From NCBI RefSeq assembly GCF_001642695.1, contig NZ_LWCC02000146.1, positions 6,408 through 65,683 of the forward strand: a stretch of DNA of 59,276 nucleotides. The letters are read 5' to 3'. Within the stretch, counting starts at the first letter, position 1; every line of letters starts with the position of its first letter. The stretch comes from Streptomyces chilikensis (GTDB taxonomy: Bacteria > Actinomycetota > Actinomycetes > Streptomycetales > Streptomycetaceae). This document shows positions 48,635 through 57,922 of the stretch, in pieces. The position numbers were made by a program, and so were the translations under genes. Under the pieces are notes generated by a model that worked only from the letters and a program-made list of their open reading frames with translations, did no database searches and was not told the DNA's origin.

Positions 48635-50493
48635 GCGTTCCGGCCCTCCGTCCCACGGGCGCCGCGCACGAGGTCCTGGACGTTCCAGGAGGCGCGGACG
48701 CGGGGGGGTCCGCCGTCCGCGGAGCACGCGACGATGCTGATCCTGCCGTCCCAGCCGGCGACCGCGACCGTGGAGGCGTCGAGCTGCGCCATGCAGGAGA
48801 GGCCCTGCCCGAAGACGTCGAGGAGGTGGCCCTCGGTGAGGACGGAGGCGCCGTCCTCCCAGCGGACCGGCCACACGTACAGCCCGAAGTCGTAGGAGCC
48901 CGCGAGGACGAAGGGCGACTCGGCGGTTCCGAGCACCGCCACGCACTTGACCGACTCGTCGGGGCCGATGAGGGTCTGCAGGGCCTGTACCTGCACCTCT
49001 CCGGCCGGGGTGCGGGCCAGTCTGCCGACCTTGACCGTGTGGTCGCGGGAGGCGCTCGCCGCCACCTCCTCGTCCAGCGCGGCCACCGCGTTGACCAGGT
49101 TCCCGTGCTCCCACAGGGTGACGCGGCCGGTGAAGGAACCGGCGGCGACGGTGCGGTCGGTCGCGGCGGAGAGGAACCCCGGACCGGGCAGCGCGGTCAG
49201 CGACTTCACCGACCCGCCATGGGCCTGCGACCGCTCCGCGACGGCCAGGGTGACGCGGTCCAGGGAGAAGAGCTCGCCGTTGTACGTGCCCGCCACCAGG
49301 GTCTCGCCGTCGAAGCAGAGCGACGGCAGCGGGGCGCCGAGCTGCTCGCTCACGAGGACGGCGCCGTCGTACCGGACCACGTGGCCGGCGTAGGTGCCCG
49401 CGTAGACGACCCCGTCGCGGACGGCGAGGGAGAGGATCGGCCCCTCGGTGAGGCCGATGAGGCGGGCCCGGGGCCGCGGGGCGTCACCCGCCGGGACGAC
49501 GACCACCGTGCCGGAGTCGCAGCCGATGTACAGCTCGTTCCCGTCGGCGGCCATGGCGTTGGGACCGTGGGTGGGCTCCACCGGCCCGGCGATCTCGGCG
49601 GCGGAGGCGAAGTCGAGGAGGTGGGGGCTGCCCCAGAAGCTGCCCGCGGCCACCAGTCCGCCCGCCGCGGAGACCGAGCGCGGCCAGATCCGGGCGTCGT
49701 CCACCCGGTGGAGGCGCTCTCCGCCGACGGTGAAGAAGTGGAGCGCGCCGTCGTAGGCACCCACGACGAACTGCTCGTCGTCCTGCGACCAGGACACGCA
49801 GCGGGCGGCCGAGGTGGACACCTCGACGGTGCGCAGGAGGTCGAGCTTCTTGGTGAGCAGGTCCACGGCGCCGTCGTCGCGGGTGACGGCGAGGACCTCA
49901 CCGTCGCCCGACCAGGCGCAGCCCTCGATGGAGGACTCGTACCTGCGCAGGAAGGGGTCGGCGCCGAGATCGGGGTCGGCGACGGCGACGAGCCCGTCCT
50001 CGCCCACCGTGGCGACCAGGCCCTCCGGGCTCACCGAGACCATCATGCAGTGCGCCTCGTGGGAGCCGACCTCGCCCAGGAAGCGGCCGCCGATGGCGTC
50101 CCACATCGTGGCGCGGCCGTCCTCGGAGACGCAGATGAGCCGGTCCCCGTCGGGCATCCACGCGACGGAGTTGATGTCGTCGGTGTGCCTGGCCAGGACG
50201 TTGACGAGGGAGGCGGACCCCTGCTCGGGCAGGCGCCAGACCGAGACGGTCTTGTCGGCCGAGGCGGTGGCGAGGAGCTGCGGGGCGGCGGGGTTCCACG
50301 CGGAGGCGTTGACGAGGCGCCGGTGCTTCAGCGTGGCCGTCCGCGTGGGGCGGGCGGGGTCGGAGACGTCCCAGACGACGACGGTTCCGTCGTAGGAGCA
50401 ACTGGCGAGGAGACGGGCGTCGTCCCGCAGGGCGACATGGGTGAGGGGCGCCGCGTGGCCCGAGGCGGCGGGCGGCATGTCGATCACGTGCAT
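48631..50493 (-). CDS. WD40-repeat protein, ToxC-like
   Basis: The 620-residue protein is built of WD40 blades: 'HAAPLTHVALRDDARLLASCSYDGTVVVWDVSD', 'LLATASADKTVSVWRLPEQ', 'DINSVAWMPDGDRLICVSEDGRATMWDAIGG', 'SASRDHTVKVGRLAR', 'FVLAGSYDFGLYVWPVRWED'. About 12-14 blades make two propellers. It is first in the leftward operon, with a GAGAGG site before the ATG, and overlaps the GTP cyclohydrolase II gene by ATGA. A WD-repeat protein (ToxC) beside GCH II (ToxB) and an FGE-domain protein (ToxD) is the diagnostic context of toxoflavin loci. Its molecular role is not established. Confidence 0.8.
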   Translation of the reverse strand: MHVIDMPPAASGHAAPLTHVALRDDARLLASCSYDGTVVVWDVSDPARPTRTATLKHRRLVNASAWNPAAPQLLATASADKTVSVWRLPEQGSASLVNVLARHTDDINSVAWMPDGDRLICVSEDGRATMWDAIGGRFLGEVGSHEAHCMMVSVSPEGLVATVGEDGLVAVADPDLGADPFLRRYESSIEGCAWSGDGEVLAVTRDDGAVDLLTKKLDLLRTVEVSTSAARCVSWSQDDEQFVVGAYDGALHFFTVGGERLHRVDDARIWPRSVSAAGGLVAAGSFWGSPHLLDFASAAEIAGPVEPTHGPNAMAADGNELYIGCDSGTVVVVPAGDAPRPRARLIGLTEGPILSLAVRDGVVYAGTYAGHVVRYDGAVLVSEQLGAPLPSLCFDGETLVAGTYNGELFSLDRVTLAVAERSQAHGGSVKSLTALPGPGFLSAATDRTVAAGSFTGRVTLWEHGNLVNAVAALDEEVAASASRDHTVKVGRLARTPAGEVQVQALQTLIGPDESVKCVAVLGTAESPFVLAGSYDFGLYVWPVRWEDGASVLTEGHLLDVFGQGLSCMAQLDASTVAVAGWDGRISIVACSADGGPPRVRASWNVQDLVRGARGTEGRNA

Positions 50494-50930
50494 GTGCGAC
50501 CTCTCATCTCGTGGATGTAGGCAACGGCGAGCAGCTTGACCGCGCGCGTGCGGACGTCACTCCCGCCCCCGGCGGGGCGGCGGGTCACCCGAGGAGGCCG
50601 TTCCTTTCCCGTTCCAGCGCGCATACCGGACCCCTTGGGGTGAGTACGGACCAAGTGCGGAAACCGAAGCATCGTGAACACCGGCCGCCGTCGGCCGACG
50701 TACGGACCGGCACCCGTGGCCGGTCCGCCCCGGTCGGTGGCAGCTCTCCGAACCCTCTCCTGACGCACTGGGATTTCGGCCGCGTTCCGCTCGAGAGGCC
50801 CTGGAGAACCGGTCGCGGCCCGCGCGTTCCGGGCGGCCGGCCGGGGTGGACGCAGCGCGGCGCCGCCCGTGTCCCCGGGGGACACGGGCGGCGCCGTCGG
50901 TCGTGGAGCGGAAGGGCGTGCCGGCCCGTC
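50494..50930. other. Intergenic region with pectate lyase terminator
   Basis: No gene is seen. The part near 50494-50700 must contain the promoter of the leftward toxoflavin-like operon. The part near 50859-50894 holds a long hairpin described separately. Confidence 0.5.
50859..50894 (-). terminator. Perfect 18-bp inverted repeat after the pectate lyase gene
   Basis: GGCGCCGCCCGTGTCCCC (50859-50876) and GGGGACACGGGCGGCGCC (50877-50894) form a continuous perfect dyad beginning 37 bp beyond the pectate lyase stop codon. It is very stable and typical of Streptomyces terminators, which often lack a U-tract. Confidence 0.75.
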
Positions 50931-52508
50931 CTAGCCGGAGTAGGTCTCGAACTCGGCGATCCTCGGGGTTCCCTCCGCGGCGGTGATCTGGAAGGTGATC
51001 TTGCTCAGCGAGGTGCGCGGGAAGTCGATGACGCCCGCACCGGTGCCGGTGGCGAGGACGGCGCCGGTGTCGTGGTTGAGGAGCCTCCAGGAGCGGATGG
51101 CGCCCACGGCGCCGGTGGCCTCACGGATGTTGGCCTTCGCGACCGTCGTGGCCGAGCCCCACTTGACCGAGACGGAGCCGGTGGAACCGGCCGGCGACCA
51201 GTAGGTCGTCATGCTGCCGTCCCGCACGTTGCCGTAGCTGGTGCCGTCGGCCTTGCTGGAACCGTCGGCGCCGGCGCCGAGGCTGAGGTTCGTCCCGGTG
51301 GGCTGGGACGGCGACGCCGTGGGAGCGGGTGACGTCGGGGCAGGGGACGTCGGGGCCGGCGTCGTGGGCGTGGGGCCGGGGCTCTGCGGTGCGCAGTTGC
51401 CGTCGGAGACCCGCAGGCCCTTGTTGGCGCCGGCCGTCTGGCTCACCACGCCGGGCACGCAGCTCGCCGCGTCCAGGCTGTAGGAGTAGGGGACGGCGAC
51501 CGTGGTGTTCGACTGCGGGTCAGGTCCCGCCGGGTTGGTGTCGCCGCTCCGGCCCGACCAGGTCACGTTGTCGAAGATGTTGCCGCTGACCTGCCAGTAG
51601 CCGGCCGCGTCCGTGTAGAACGTGCCCAGGACGTCCTTGGAGTCCTCGAAGTAGTTGTTGTCGACCTTGGCGCGGGCGCCGGCGCGGGAGTTGATGCCGG
51701 ACTCGTTGAGGCTCACGTAGTGGTTGTTGTAGATGTGGGCCACGCCGCCCCGCAGCAGCGGCGTCCGGGAGTCGATGTTCTGGTACAGGTTGTGGTGGAA
51801 GGTGACGAACCCGTTCGACACGTCGCTCTCGCTGGAACCGATGAGGCCGCCGCGGCCCGAGTTCCGCAGGACGCTGTAGGAGAGCGTCACGTACTGGGTG
51901 TTGTCCTTCATGTCGAACAGGCCGTCGTAGCCCTCCGACTCGCCGCCCGAGGCCTCCAGCGTGGTGTGGTCGACCCAGACGTTGCGGACGCCGCTCTCCA
52001 TGCCGATGGCGTCGCCGCCGTTGGAGGTGGGCGAGCCCGACTTCTTCACGTTCCGGATGGTCACGTTCTGGATGATGATGTTGCTGGACTCCCGGATGTG
52101 GATGCCCAGTTGGTCGAAGACGGCACCGCTGCCGACACCGATGACCGTGACGTTGCTGATCTGCTTCAGCTCGATCACCCCGGCGGCCGTGCTGCAGCTG
52201 CCCCCCGACACCTGGCTCGTGTTGGCGTGGTTGATCGTCCCCTCCACCTGGATGACGATCGGGGTGCTGCGGCTGGCCCGGTTGCACAGGGCCGCGTGGA
52301 TCGCGGTGCCCGTGGTGGCCCGGACGGTCTGCCCGCCCGCTCCTCCGGTGGTCCCGCCGTTCTGGGTGGCGTACCCGGTGGCGCCCGTGGTGGCCGCCGC
52401 CGCCGTGGGCGTCGACGACAGGGGCATCGACAGGACCCCCGCGGTCGCTGCCGCCGCCGCTCCGACGGCCAGGGCCCTCAGAGCTCGTGAGCTGGCTGCT
52501 CGCCTCAT
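50931..52508 (-). CDS. Secreted pectate lyase (PL1) with C-terminal carbohydrate-binding-like domain
   Basis: The product is 525 residues from the ATG at 52508. The signal peptide is 'MRRAASSRALRALAVGAAAA...AAA' (cleavage about 38). The right-handed beta-helix PL1 domain (about 40-390) carries 'GMESGVRNVWVDHTTLEASGG', 'YDGLFDMKDNTQYVTLSYS' and 'FVTFHHNLYQNIDSRTPLLRGG', including the conserved WVDH and R-x-PL-x-R-x-G elements that bind calcium and polygalacturonate. A Pro/Thr/Ser linker with repeated TSPAP units leads to a C-terminal beta-sandwich ('NVRDGSMTTYWSPAGSTGSVSVKWG') like F5/8-type binding modules. It cleaves plant pectin outside the cell. A LacI-type operator lies upstream. Confidence 0.88.
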   Translation of the reverse strand: MRRAASSRALRALAVGAAAAATAGVLSMPLSSTPTAAAATTGATGYATQNGGTTGGAGGQTVRATTGTAIHAALCNRASRSTPIVIQVEGTINHANTSQVSGGSCSTAAGVIELKQISNVTVIGVGSGAVFDQLGIHIRESSNIIIQNVTIRNVKKSGSPTSNGGDAIGMESGVRNVWVDHTTLEASGGESEGYDGLFDMKDNTQYVTLSYSVLRNSGRGGLIGSSESDVSNGFVTFHHNLYQNIDSRTPLLRGGVAHIYNNHYVSLNESGINSRAGARAKVDNNYFEDSKDVLGTFYTDAAGYWQVSGNIFDNVTWSGRSGDTNPAGPDPQSNTTVAVPYSYSLDAASCVPGVVSQTAGANKGLRVSDGNCAPQSPGPTPTTPAPTSPAPTSPAPTASPSQPTGTNLSLGAGADGSSKADGTSYGNVRDGSMTTYWSPAGSTGSVSVKWGSATTVAKANIREATGAVGAIRSWRLLNHDTGAVLATGTGAGVIDFPRTSLSKITFQITAAEGTPRIAEFETYSG

Positions 52509-52575
52509 CCTCGATCTTTCCCTTCGGTTCACGTGCCGGAACGAAATGCCTGTCGTGATCATGACAACAGGAGTC

Positions 52576-52591
52576 GAGAAAGCGCTTTCTC
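52576..52591. promoter_or_regulatory. LacI-family operator upstream of pectate lyase
   Basis: GAGAAAGCGCTTTCTC is a perfect 16-bp palindrome with the central CG step typical of LacI/CelR-type operators that control Streptomyces polysaccharide-degrading enzymes. It lies 67 bp before the pectate lyase start, where it would overlap or follow the promoter. The regulator gene is not in the window. Confidence 0.75.
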
Positions 52592-52797
52592 ATCGTGACG
52601 ATAGGGATCCCTCCGGGGGCTGACAAGGGTTCTCGCGTTCAGCGGGTTGTTCGTGGTGCAAGAACGTGAACGCGGTCGTGCCCGGGGGCGAGCGGGTGAA
52701 CGCCGGGCGTCCCGAGGTCAGGGCGCCCCGCGCCGGCCGCGGCGCGGCGCGTGGGGACCCGCGGTCGCCGGCCGCTCCGACGCGGCCGCCCGCGAGG

Positions 52798-53982
52798 TCA
52801 CAGCACGCCGTCGGCGCGGAGTGCGGCAAGGGCCGCGGTGTCGAGGCCGAGGGCGCGCAGCACCGGTTCGGTGTGCTCGCCGACCGCGGGCACCGGGCCC
52901 ATGCGGGGGATCAGCCCGGCGGGCGTGGCGGGCGGCAGGAGGGCCCTGACGGTGCCGCCCGGCGTGGCGACGTCCCGCCAGCGGTCCCGGCCCGCGAGCA
53001 CGGGATGCTCCCAGAACTCGGCGACCGAGTTCAGCTTCGCGTGGGCCACCTTGGCGCGGTCGAGCAGGCTCACCGCCTCCGCGACGGTCAGCTCCGCGAA
53101 ACGGGCGCGGACCACGGCGTTCAGCTCCTCCCGTCGGGCCACGCGGGCGCTGTTGCGGTGGAACCGGGGGTCGGTGGCCAGGGCGGGGTCGTCCAGGAAG
53201 ACGGCGCAGAACGCGGCCCACTCCCGTTCGTTCTGGATCGCCAGCAGCACCGTCCCGCCGTCGGACGCGTCGTAGGGGCCGTAGGGCGCGATCGTGGCGT
53301 GCTGGGCGCCCGTCCGGGCCGGCTGCGTGCCCGAGTACGCCGTGTAGTAGGCGGGCGAGCCCATCCATTCCGCCAGCGCCTCGAACAGGGTCACCTCGAC
53401 CGGACGCGCCACGCCCGACGCGCGGCGCTCGTACAGCGCGGCGAGGATGCCCGAGTAGGCGTACATGCCGGCCGCTATGTCGGCGATGGAGATGCCCGCC
53501 TTCGCGGGCGCCTCGGGCGAGCCGGTCAGCGACACCACCCCGGTCTCGCACTGGATCAGCAGGTCGTACGCCTTCCGGTCCGCCCACGGGCCGGTGGTGC
53601 CGTAGCCGGAGATGTCGCACACGATCAACGACGGGTGCCGCTCCGCCAGTTCGGCCGCGCCGAGCCCGAGGCGGCGGGCCGCCCCGGGCGCCAGGTTCTG
53701 CACGAACACGTCGGCCTCGCCGAGCAGCCGCTCCAGCACTTCGCGGCCGCCGTCCGACTTGACGTCCAGTGTCACCGATTCCTTGGAGCGGTTCAGCCAG
53801 ACGAAGTAGCTGGACTGGCCGTGCACCGACTCGTCGTAGCCGCGCGCGAAGTCCCCGGAGCCCGGCCGTTCGACCTTGACGACGCGGGCGCCGAGATCGG
53901 CCAGCTGGCGGGTGGCGAAGGGCGCGGCCACGGCCTGCTCCAGGCTGACGACGGTGATCCCTTCCAGGGGCAGGCGGTTCAC
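52798..53982 (-). CDS. CaiB/BaiF family (class III) CoA transferase
   Basis: The product is 394 residues from a GTG at 53982 after CTGGAG. 'PLEGITVVSLEQAVAAPFATRQLADLGARVVKVERPGSGDFARGYD' is the N-terminal CoA-binding block. 'SYFVWLNRSKESVTLDVKS' and 'CDISGYGTTGPWADRKAYDLLIQCETGVVSLTG' follow, with the catalytic Asp in AYD (about 166). The C-terminus has 'EFWEHPVLAGRDRWRDVATPGG'. These enzymes swap CoA between carboxylic acids (formate, carnitine, succinate, itaconate types). The substrate cannot be set. It is divergent from the membrane protein gene, with no other acyl-CoA genes in the window. Confidence 0.85.
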   Translation of the reverse strand: MNRLPLEGITVVSLEQAVAAPFATRQLADLGARVVKVERPGSGDFARGYDESVHGQSSYFVWLNRSKESVTLDVKSDGGREVLERLLGEADVFVQNLAPGAARRLGLGAAELAERHPSLIVCDISGYGTTGPWADRKAYDLLIQCETGVVSLTGSPEAPAKAGISIADIAAGMYAYSGILAALYERRASGVARPVEVTLFEALAEWMGSPAYYTAYSGTQPARTGAQHATIAPYGPYDASDGGTVLLAIQNEREWAAFCAVFLDDPALATDPRFHRNSARVARREELNAVVRARFAELTVAEAVSLLDRAKVAHAKLNSVAEFWEHPVLAGRDRWRDVATPGGTVRALLPPATPAGLIPRMGPVPAVGEHTEPVLRALGLDTAALAALRADGVL

Positions 53983-54262
53983 GGGAACTCCAGGGGGTGC
54001 GGGGCGGCGGGGGAGGGCGTGGCGCGGCAGGCCGGCGGAGTCCTTCCGGCCCGGACGGTCCACCGCGGCGGGTCCGCGGATCCCCGGCGTTCGGCGCGGG
54101 ACCGGATGCGTGTTCGTCAAGCTAACAGGCGGCGGACGTCCCCACCATGCCCCGTCGGCGGAGCGGCCGCCCGGGGTCCCGTGCCGCGCCGCCGTCAGCA
54201 GATAGATGTATTATGCAAGGAAAATAGTTGTAATTACCAATCATTCGAAGGGTTCGCTCCCC

Positions 54263-55360
54263 ATGACCGCCTCCTCCGCCGCCGCCGTTCCGGGAGGGAC
54301 TCCCGCGCACGCGGGTCCCGGTCCGGGCCGGACCGTCGGGCACGTCGCCCTCCACCTGCTGACCCCGCTCCTGATGTGCCTGGGGATGGGGCTGACCTAC
54401 CTGGGCGCCTTCCACGCCCCCGAGCCGAACGGAATGAAGGTTGCCGTCGTCGGAACGGGCGCGCGGGTGCAGGTCCTCGCCCAGACCCTCAAGGACGAGG
54501 CCGGTGACGCCCTGGACGTCACGACCGTCCCGACGCGTGACGCCGCCGTGGACCGCCTGACGGACCGTGACCTGGCCGGTGCGTACGTCCCGTCGGCGGA
54601 GCACCCGAGGCTGCTGGTCGCCAGGGGCAACTCCGACACCACGGCCACCGCCGCCGAGAGCGTCTTCCGGGCGGTGGCGGCCCGGGAACACGCCGTTCTG
54701 ACGGTGACCGACGTGGCGCCGACCACCCAGGGGGACCCCACCGGCCAGGGCCTCTTCTTCGTCCTGGTGACGATCAGCATCGGCTCCTACGCCAGTGTCG
54801 CCGCCATCGGCACGGCCGGCGCCGCCCTGCGGCTGTGGACCCGGGCCGCCGTCGGCCTGGTGACCTCGCTGGTGGTCAGCGCGATCGGCATCGCCCTGGC
54901 GGGGCCGGTGTTCCACATCGTCGATCACGACCGTGCGGGCGTGTGGGGCATGGCCTGGCTCTACTCGGCCGGCATCATCGCCATCGGCGTCGGTCTGCAC
55001 ACGTTCCTCAAGCGCTGGACCACGCTGGCCATGATGACGCTCTTCGTGATGCTCAACTTCACGACCTCGGGCGGCATCTTCCGTCCCGAACTGCAGGACG
55101 GCTTCTTCGGGGCGCTGCACGCCTTCTGGAACGGGGCGGGCTTCGTCGAGGGCGTCCGCGACCTCCTGTACTTCCCCTCCGGCGGGGAACTGGGGGGCAG
55201 GGTGGCCTCGTTGGTCGTCTGGCTCGGCGTCGGAGTTCTCGCGCTCGCCGCGGCGGACCGGGCCGAGCGGCGCGCGCGACGGGCCGCCCCGCCCGCACCG
55301 CTGCCGACGGCCGGGGAGCGGCGCGCGGAGGAGGAGGTGGGCGAGGCCGTCGCCGCCTGA
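54263..55360 (+). CDS. Multi-pass membrane protein, ABC-2/YhgE-like permease
   Basis: The product is 365 residues from the ATG at 54263, with a GAAGGG element about 11 bases upstream. The layout is one transmembrane helix (about 30-52), an extracytoplasmic domain of about 130 residues ('MKVAVVGTGARVQVLAQTLKDEAGDALDVTTVPTRDAAVDRL'), then five or six helices ('GLFFVLVTISIGSYASVAAIG' onward). This matches YhgE/Pip-type or ABC-2-type permeases without an ATPase. The upstream stretch near 54205-54245 is unusually A/T-rich and contains the palindrome GTAATTAC, a possible regulator site. The substrate is unknown. It has no partner gene except the small membrane protein gene convergent to it. Confidence 0.7.
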   Translation: MTASSAAAVPGGTPAHAGPGPGRTVGHVALHLLTPLLMCLGMGLTYLGAFHAPEPNGMKVAVVGTGARVQVLAQTLKDEAGDALDVTTVPTRDAAVDRLTDRDLAGAYVPSAEHPRLLVARGNSDTTATAAESVFRAVAAREHAVLTVTDVAPTTQGDPTGQGLFFVLVTISIGSYASVAAIGTAGAALRLWTRAAVGLVTSLVVSAIGIALAGPVFHIVDHDRAGVWGMAWLYSAGIIAIGVGLHTFLKRWTTLAMMTLFVMLNFTTSGGIFRPELQDGFFGALHAFWNGAGFVEGVRDLLYFPSGGELGGRVASLVVWLGVGVLALAAADRAERRARRAAPPAPLPTAGERRAEEEVGEAVAA

Positions 55361-55417
55361 CGGACTCCGCTCTTCCGCGCCCGCCCGTTCCGCGTCGCCG
55401 CCGTGGTCCGGGCCGGC

Positions 55418-55783
55418 TCACGAAGGGCCGGAGGCCCCGCGTGAGTCCCGCGCCTCGCGCACGAAGTGCCGCGCGAAGGCGAGGGCACCCCATGTCAGCA
55501 GGACGTTCACCAAGGCGCCCGCCACGTAGGGGATCAGGAAGGGCAGCGGGCCGAACCCGGGATCCGGGGAGTCCGTCGCCGTCGGCCCGCCGCCGGCCAG
55601 GCACAGGGCGGCGACGGTGACCACGGTGGAACCGGGGAAGGTCATCAGGGTCATGGACGGGCCCCAGCCGTCGGGCGCCCCGGCGAGGCCGTGGGCGAGC
55701 GAGGCCGCGGCGACGACGCCGAGGTAGGCCGTCGCCGCCCGGGTGCTCCTGCTCCGGCGGCGCGGGGTGGTGGTCGGTGTCAT
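55418..55783 (-). CDS. Small integral membrane protein, SCO4225-like
   Basis: The 121-residue protein has three hydrophobic segments ('ATAYLGVVAAASLAHGLAG', 'STVVTVAALCLAGG', 'PFLIPYVAGALVNVLLTWGALAFA') and a charged C-terminal tail. It resembles the small SCO4225-type membrane proteins of streptomycetes, whose role is unknown. It is convergent with the permease-like gene. The start at 55783 lies after a plausible GAGAGACGG site. Confidence 0.68.
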   Translation of the reverse strand: MTPTTTPRRRSRSTRAATAYLGVVAAASLAHGLAGAPDGWGPSMTLMTFPGSTVVTVAALCLAGGGPTATDSPDPGFGPLPFLIPYVAGALVNVLLTWGALAFARHFVREARDSRGASGPS

Positions 55784-55867
55784 CGGCGTTCCGTCTCTCG
55801 CGGGGTCGGGGGAGCGGCAGGTGCGGCGGGCGGGCCTCCGCGGAGGGGCGCCCGTCCGCCGGTCCCA

Positions 55868-56690
55868 TTATTGAACACGTTCAGATTTTCTGGGCCGGTA
55901 AATCCCGAACGCGCTCCGGCCGCCGGAACGCGGGCGCCCCGCCTGCGGCGTGCTCGGATGCCGGGGGCGGGGCGGTGTGGGGCCGGGTGGGGCGGGATGG
56001 GATCGGGACGCGGTGCAGGTGAGGCCGGTCGGGGCGGTGGAGCCGCCGTTGGCCGTGTAGCCGGAGATGACGCCGGCGCCGGCGCCCAGGGTGCCGTTCC
56101 ACTGGTTGTTGCGGACCGTGACCGAGCCGCTGGTGCCGGTGTGCACGCCGTTCCGGAGGCCGGTGACGGTCCGGCCGGAGCCCGGGGTCATGCCGACGGA
56201 CCAGCCGCTGATGGTGCCGGTGCCGTTGTTGCGGACCGTCACCTCGCCCTGGTGGCCGCCGGGCCGGGAGTTGACCGTGCGGTGTGTCGCCGCGCAGCCG
56301 GCGCCCGGGGTGCCGCCGGTGGTGGTTCCCCCGGACGTTCCGCCGTCGGCGAGGGCGGGAGTGGTCCAGTCGCGCCGGCCCGACAGTCTGCCCGCCTTGG
56401 CGGGGGCGACGCGGAAGACGCCGGGCCCGCTGCCCGAGTTCCTCAGGAAGGCGTTGATGCTCTGCTGCATCGGCGTGCCACTCCGGACGCGAGGCGCAGT
56501 GGGTGCCGTCCTGGACGTCGGGCCGGTACGAGATCGCGCTCTGCGCACCGAGCGCCTTGCAGACCTCCGCGCCGCCGGGCGCGGCCACGCTGCCGGACCT
56601 GGCGGCCGGCCGGTCGACGTGCGGGTTCGCCATGACGAACAGGCCGCGCGGCGCGATCATGCCGATCATCTGGTGGGTGTCCACCGGCAG
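55868..56690 (-). pseudogene. Glucuronoyl esterase (CE15)-CBM2 remnant
   Basis: In one frame (to about 56490) 'VDTHQMIGMIAPRGLFVMANPHVD' and 'GGAEVCKALGAQSAISYRPDVQDGTHCASRPEW' match the end of the catalytic domain of CE15 glucuronoyl methylesterases. A frameshift near 56480-56490 leads to a second frame: 'TPMQQSINAFLRNSGSGPGVFR', a Gly/Thr linker, then a family 2 cellulose-binding module ('GEVTVRNNGTGTISGWSVGM', 'NGVHTGTSGSVTVRNNQWNGTLGAGA'). The N-terminal 300 residues are gone, and several CBM2 tryptophans are replaced by Arg. It is a relic of a secreted plant-cell-wall enzyme near the pectate lyase. Confidence 0.72.
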
Positions 56691-56854
56691 GCCGCCGGGG
56701 CGGAGGCGCAGGAGGTGAACGCGTCACCTTCCGGATGTTTCGGACGTGCGGGACGCCTGCGGTCGCGGGTGTGGGTGTGGGCGTGGGCGACGGGGCCCGG
56801 GGGCGCGGCCGCGGGCGGGCGGCGGTGCGGTGGGGCGGCGGATAGCATCGGAAC

Positions 56855-57799
56855 ATGCCGCTGACCGCCGAGGACGTGGACAGGTTCGAGGTCGCCAGGC
56901 CCCGGCTGGGGGCGATCGCCTACCGGCTGCTCGGGTCCGCGAGCGACGCCGAGGACGTCGTGCAGGAGACGTTCCTGCGCTGGCACGCCGCCGATCCCGG
57001 GCGCATCGAGGTCCCCGAGGCGTGGCTGACCAAGGTGCTGACGCGTCTGTGCCTCAACCAGCTCACCTCCGCCCGCGCGCGGCGCGAGACCTATGTGGGC
57101 CAGTGGCTTCCCGAGCCGCTGCTCGAGGGGGACACGATGCTCGGCCCGGCCGAGACGGCGGAGCAGCGCGAGTCGGTGTCGTACGCGATGCTGACCCTGA
57201 TGGAGCGCCTGACCCCCGGCGAGCGCGCGGTGTACGTGCTCAGGGAGGCGTTCGGGCACGCGCACCGGGAGATCGCCGACGTCCTCGGCATCAGCGAGGC
57301 CGCCAGCCAGCAGCTCCACCACCGGGCCAAGCGGCACCTGGCGCGGGACAGGGTCCGTACCGAGGTCGACGCGGGCGCGGCCCGGCGGATCGCCGAGGAG
57401 TTCCTGGCGGCCGCGACCAGCGGGAAGTACGACGGGCTGCTGTCGATGCTCACCGACGACGCGGTCGCGATCGGCGACGGCGGGGGCAAGGTCCCGGCCC
57501 GGGCCAAGGCGTTCGAGGGCGCGCGGGCGGTCGCCAGGTTCATGTGGGGTCTGTTCCGGCCCGCCAGGTCCAAGCGCGACCTGGTCGGCGGTTCGCCCGG
57601 CGTCTACGCCACGACGGCCAACGGCGAGCCCGCCGTGGTGGCGGTCGTGGACGGGCGGGTCGTCGGCGTCGTGTGCCTGGAGGTGACGCCCGAGGGCATC
57701 GCCGGCTTCCGCAGCCAGGTCAACCCGGACAAGCTCCGGCGGGCCACCGAGCGGTGGGCGTCGGGCGACCACGGAGAACCCCTGTTCCACGCGTTCTGA
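56855..57799 (+). CDS. sigJ: ECF41-family RNA polymerase sigma factor (SigJ-like)
   Basis: The 314-residue protein has the sigma-2 region ('RPRLGAIAYRLLGSASDAEDVVQETFLRWH') and sigma-4 region ('LTPGERAVYVLREAFGHAHREIADVLGISEAASQQLHHRAKRHL'). The SnoaL-like C-terminal extension is typical of group ECF41 and includes 'DGGG' and 'NPDKL' motifs. The extension replaces an anti-sigma factor and controls activity. ECF41 genes are almost always next to a carboxymuconolactone-decarboxylase, oxidoreductase or epimerase gene; here an FAD oxidoreductase follows 123 bp later. Confidence 0.88.
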   Translation: MPLTAEDVDRFEVARPRLGAIAYRLLGSASDAEDVVQETFLRWHAADPGRIEVPEAWLTKVLTRLCLNQLTSARARRETYVGQWLPEPLLEGDTMLGPAETAEQRESVSYAMLTLMERLTPGERAVYVLREAFGHAHREIADVLGISEAASQQLHHRAKRHLARDRVRTEVDAGAARRIAEEFLAAATSGKYDGLLSMLTDDAVAIGDGGGKVPARAKAFEGARAVARFMWGLFRPARSKRDLVGGSPGVYATTANGEPAVVAVVDGRVVGVVCLEVTPEGIAGFRSQVNPDKLRRATERWASGDHGEPLFHAF

Positions 57800-57922
57800 C
57801 CGCCGGGCGCACGGATGTGGTGCAGGTCACATCCCCAACCTGTCAGGAAACGGTGAGCTGCCCGGTTCAAGGCGTGACAGCCCGCCACGCGGGCGACCGA
57901 CCGCGCAGACAGGAGCAGGAAA

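Noticed and set aside
57822-57860. ECF41-type promoter before the FAD oxidoreductase
   Set aside because: GGTCACA at 57825-57831 resembles the -35 element (TGTCACA) but no CGTC at the right distance was found.
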